Of a stretch of 64,000 nucleotides of DNA, positions 62,701 to 64,000 are shown one piece after another; the first letter of the stretch is position 1, and each line of letters starts with the position of its first letter. Made by a program: the position numbers and the translations under genes. This DNA is from Anthopleura xanthogrammica. Taxonomy: Eukaryota > Cnidaria > Anthozoa > Actiniaria > Actiniidae. The stretch is from NCBI GenBank assembly GCA_964019055.1, contig OZ025207.1:27127617-27191616 (forward strand), read 5' to 3'. The notes under the pieces are model-generated. The model was given only the letters and a program-made list of their open reading frames with translations, was not told where the DNA came from and ran no database searches.

Positions 62701-64000
62701 CGTGACAGTGACAGTGCCATGCCGTGACCGTGACAGTGCCATGCCGTGACAGTGACAGTGCCATGCCGTGTATGAAAACATTTGGCATTCGGTGTCGTGT
62801 CCGTGCCGTGCTCTAAGATGCACCAAATATAGGTAAACTGTAAAGCAACTCTATTTATCGTGAGTGGTGCAGGTACAGTCAAATATGTCACTTCTTTCAT
62901 ATGGAGTGGTTTCACGGCAGCTATCATGTTGATGTTTCAACAACTCTTAAATTTATAAATTTAATAACCGAGCATTCGGGCTAAACGCCTACCATCAGGG
63001 TACAATGCTTGGAGCGACGTTCAACGGTTATACACGTTTACAAATAAATAAATTTTTTTTTTGAGCCGTGAGCTAATATTTTAAGAGATTTCAAAGCAAA
63101 GGTAAAAAGCTAGAGAGAAGTCTAAACACGTGTGCAATCAAATTAGGGAACAAATTCTCGGTAAGTAGGCAGGGCAGTTGAGCCCGGCAAACGTGCTCAG
63201 CTCATGCGAAATCGACTATAAATGAAGATCAACCATTGGACAAAACTAACCTTTTGTGCTCTGCAAGCACCATAGCAACCATCTCATGCCTGCCCTCAAT
63301 AGCGATATCCAGAATATTTTGATTTCGTTCGTTGACTGATACCACCTGATCATGTTTGGTAAGAAGGTACTCTACGATATGTGGATGACCACCTAACGCA
63401 GCCATATGAAGAGCTGTGTTCTGGAATAACATGTATAGGGTTAAAATACTACATAGCGTCATTCTTTCGATCATAGGTAGGGTTAGGGTAAGCCTCCTTT
63501 CAGTTATCTAATGATGTAATATGATTGAGAAAAAAGTTAGCATATTTTTCCGAAACATGTATTATAGTAAAAACATTACAATGAAAACTGTCAGTTGTCT
63601 TTTTGGATGAGAGTAGCTAGTAAACCTGACATACTTCTCATACTATTTGTCAACTAAAGTGTTTCACTTACTCTGTCCTCATCTGTGTAATTCAAACATT
63701 CTGGTTTAGACTCCAGGAACAGTTCAATAGCTGTTTTAGAACCCTGTAAAGCTGCGTAGTGTAACGGTGTCTGACCGTTAGCATCCCTGTTATAATCAGA
63801 AAATAAAAACCATGTGAATATAGTTTTGAAAATAGGATTGAAAAAGAAGCAAATTCCGAAATTAACGAAATCAAGTTAAAGTGTTTGACATAGATTTTTC
63901 TGTGGTATCTTGAATTGTCCTTTCTTACCTTTCAATCCTAGCAGTTTTCTTGAGGAAGAACTCAACGAGGTCTTCATGACCCTCCTGTGCAGCCAGATGT
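54080..64000 (-). CDS. TRPA-type ion channel with ankyrin repeats (5' end beyond window)
   Basis: TRPA channels are tetrameric cation channels of sensory cells. Exons, 5' to 3': 63929-64000 (partial), 63672-63786, 63251-63420, 62265-62349, 61666-61722, 60915-61001, 60765-60835, 60322-60478, 59425-59538, 58828-58973, 58124-58184, 57646-57726, 57036-57230, 56516-56584, 55990-56100, 55302-55405, 54080-54248. All are GT-AG and in phase, about 620 residues. The first three are ankyrin repeats ([56 protein letters not shown]). Then come the linker ([17 protein letters not shown]), S1 in 60322-60478, S2 in 59425-59538, S3-S4 in 58828-58973, S5 in 57646-57726, and the pore and S6 in 57036-57230. [19 protein letters not shown] after S6 matches TRPA1 (GLAVGDIAEVQKHASLKR). 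A short charged coiled-coil tail ends EFQV. The pore reads MMLDN where TRPA1 has MMLGD. More ankyrin repeats are expected upstream. Confidence 0.92.
54362..55258. repeat. 57-bp minisatellite, about 15 copies, last TRPA intron
   Basis: The unit contains GATCTGTGAGTTAGCC, ATGCCCTGACTTAGATCAG and a variable third. The two main variants, ACCAGAGTTTGTTTCAGACTT and CGCAGAGGTTGTTTCAGGGTT, alternate in an irregular pattern. The unit equals the tail of the type 2 variant SINE at 53725-53950 and 57295-57590. Confidence 0.93.
55611..55916. repeat. MITE-like element whose ends carry GCATGCGCAGTGCG
   Basis: Left ACGGGTGAAAAACGCACTGCGCATGCTCG is inverted at the right (CGAGCATGCGCAGTGCGTTTTTCACTCGTGT). Inner arms AACATTGGAGATTTAC and GTAAATCTCCAATGGTT are also inverted. 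TRPA intron between 55405 and 55990. Confidence 0.85.
56150..56300 (+). mobile_element. tRNA-derived SINE (type 2), partial head
   Basis: GGGTAGCGCAGCGGATTCGAGTCCCG, GTATGTGAGTAGAGTTGTTTG, TTCTCCGGGTTCTCCGG, TTTTCCTCCCTCCACAAAAATCAA. Same order as 59768-59950. Confidence 0.7.
56626..56795. repeat. GACA microsatellite
   Basis: A (GACA)n run with interruptions (ATGGACA, GGCGGACA). It generates long ORFs in several frames that are not genes. TRPA intron. Confidence 0.95.
57295..57590 (+). mobile_element. tRNA-derived SINE (type 2 variant), TRPA intron
   Basis: CTCACCTCTGGGGCCTCGGGTTCGATTTCTGG, AGTAGAATTTGTTGGGTCTC, CGAGGGTTTTTCCCC, TTTTCCTCCC, then two tail units with GATCTG(C/T)GAGTTAGCCGTG and CAGCCCAGAGGTTGTTTGAG. 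The tail is the founder of the 57-bp minisatellite. Confidence 0.7.
57838..58090. repeat. Inverted-repeat element with GGGATTTATC ends
   Basis: GGGATTTATCATCG and GGGATTTATCGC flank inverted inner words (GATAACTAGTTATC, CACTAGTGGCGATAA, GGTTATCACCACT). Non-coding. TRPA intron. Confidence 0.5.
58399..58522. repeat. Dispersed repeat, second copy of the 8408-8552 family
   Basis: ATGGTTAGACCTTCACGGGGC...CATGACCACGTTAAG...CCCTGGCAGTGACCATC parallels the 8408 copy. Confidence 0.6.
58683..58797. repeat. Short MITE-like relative of 31757-31945
   Basis: AAAAGAAATAGAAAAGCGCGCGAGTGCTGTG and an inverted CGCGTGCTTTATAATCGCGCACAGCGCGCAC. Abuts TRPA exon 58828-58973. Confidence 0.65.
59768..59950 (+). mobile_element. 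tRNA-derived SINE (type 2), fullest head
   Basis: AGCACGGGTGGCGTAGCGGTGAGAGCGCTTGCC (A-box-like) and CGAGTTCGAGCCCC (B box), then GTATGTGAGTAGAGTTG, TCTCCTGTGCTTC, GGGTTCTCCCG and CTCCCTCCTCAAAAATCAAC. The best preserved member of the family here. TRPA intron. Confidence 0.75.
60146..60295 (+). mobile_element. tRNA-derived SINE (type 2), degraded head
   Basis: CCAGGGTTCAATTCCCGCC (B box), GTATGTGTGTAGAATTCC, TCTCCTGTGTTTCGAGGG, TTTTCCTCCCTCGTTAAAAATCAA, ending about 25 bp from the TRPA exon at 60322. Confidence 0.65.
61100..61265. repeat. Degraded inverted element rich in GTTGCA/CAACA
   Basis: GAGCAACAACCTGGAAACATTGTTGAG...GTTGCGCAACAAAATGTTGTTG. It resembles the 9256-9485 family. TRPA intron. 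Confidence 0.5.
62092..62175 (+). mobile_element. tRNA-like SINE head or tRNA pseudogene
   Basis: AGTAGCTCAGTGGTTAGAAAATTGG (A-box-like) and GTGGGTTTGATTCCCATCTGG (B box with a possible T-stem). The anticodon region is poor, and it is followed by poly-T. It lies inside a TRPA intron, so it is unlikely to be a functional tRNA. Confidence 0.5.
62384..62816. repeat. 22-bp minisatellite held between TTAGAGCA inverted ends
   Basis: The unit AGTGCCATGCCGTGACCGTGTC, with an alternating ACAGTGAC variant, is repeated about 15 times (62439-62772). The array is bounded by TTAGAGCAG at 62384 and GTGCTCTAA at 62816. It makes ORFs in several frames that are not genes. TRPA intron. Confidence 0.88.

Noticed and set aside
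62205..62927. Overlapping ORFs with GMAL(S/T)RSRHGT repeats
   Set aside because: Translations of the 22-bp minisatellite; a real TRPA exon (62265-62349) overlaps only the end of one of them.

Overview
This window is animal (metazoan) genomic DNA. Genes are split into many short exons with GT-AG introns, the sequence is AT-rich, and it is loaded with short inverted-repeat elements (MITE-like), tRNA-derived SINEs and minisatellites. Every recognisable gene is a conserved animal gene. The protein divergence, short introns and style of repeats suggest an early-branching animal, most likely a cnidarian such as a coral or anemone. That assignment is inference; no species-specific marker was seen.

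Layout. 447-1173 (+) holds the last two exons of a small nuclear ribonucleoprotein B/B' gene (SNRPB). 4378-5946 (-) is CNEP1R1, the regulatory subunit of the nuclear-envelope phosphatase CTDNEP1. 6218-8080 (+) is the ATP synthase epsilon subunit (ATP5F1E). 9540-11842 (-) is an F-box/leucine-rich-repeat gene. 12051-13421 (+) is the proteasome assembly chaperone PSMG4. 14455-20394 (-) is a complete 17-exon PHAF1 (C16orf70) gene. 21058-38740 (+) is a SOWAH (sosondowah) ankyrin-repeat gene. 45217-45942 and 48361-49053 (+) are two intronless Ras-like GTPases of the RASD (Dexras/Rhes) type. 52134-52523 (-) is an unidentified small ORF. 54080-64000 (-) is the 3' two-thirds of a TRPA-type ankyrin/ion-channel gene that runs off the right edge. 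In the first third, genes alternate strand and form three consecutive head-to-head pairs (CNEP1R1/ATP5F1E, F-box-LRR/PSMG4, PHAF1/SOWAH) with 271, 208 and 663 bp between start codons.

The most striking observation is in SOWAH. Its two ankyrin repeats can be assembled only by using four 3-nucleotide microexons (GGG, TAT, CAT, GGG), each giving one conserved residue (Gly, Tyr, His, Gly). Each is flanked by AG and a perfect GTRAGT donor, and they lie in the right order in the right introns. Further small exons of 12, 22 and 26 nt precede them. The same gene also has two candidate terminal exons in the same phase and a 1.1-kb, 26-bp minisatellite.

Intergenic and intronic DNA is dominated by inverted-repeat elements (including nested ones and one bounded by TTAA), SINEs of at least three tRNA-like types, a decayed LINE 3' end, and minisatellites with 22, 26, 37, 57 and 77 bp units. 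Exon boundaries below were derived by eye from splice motifs, phase and recalled family alignments; no search was run.
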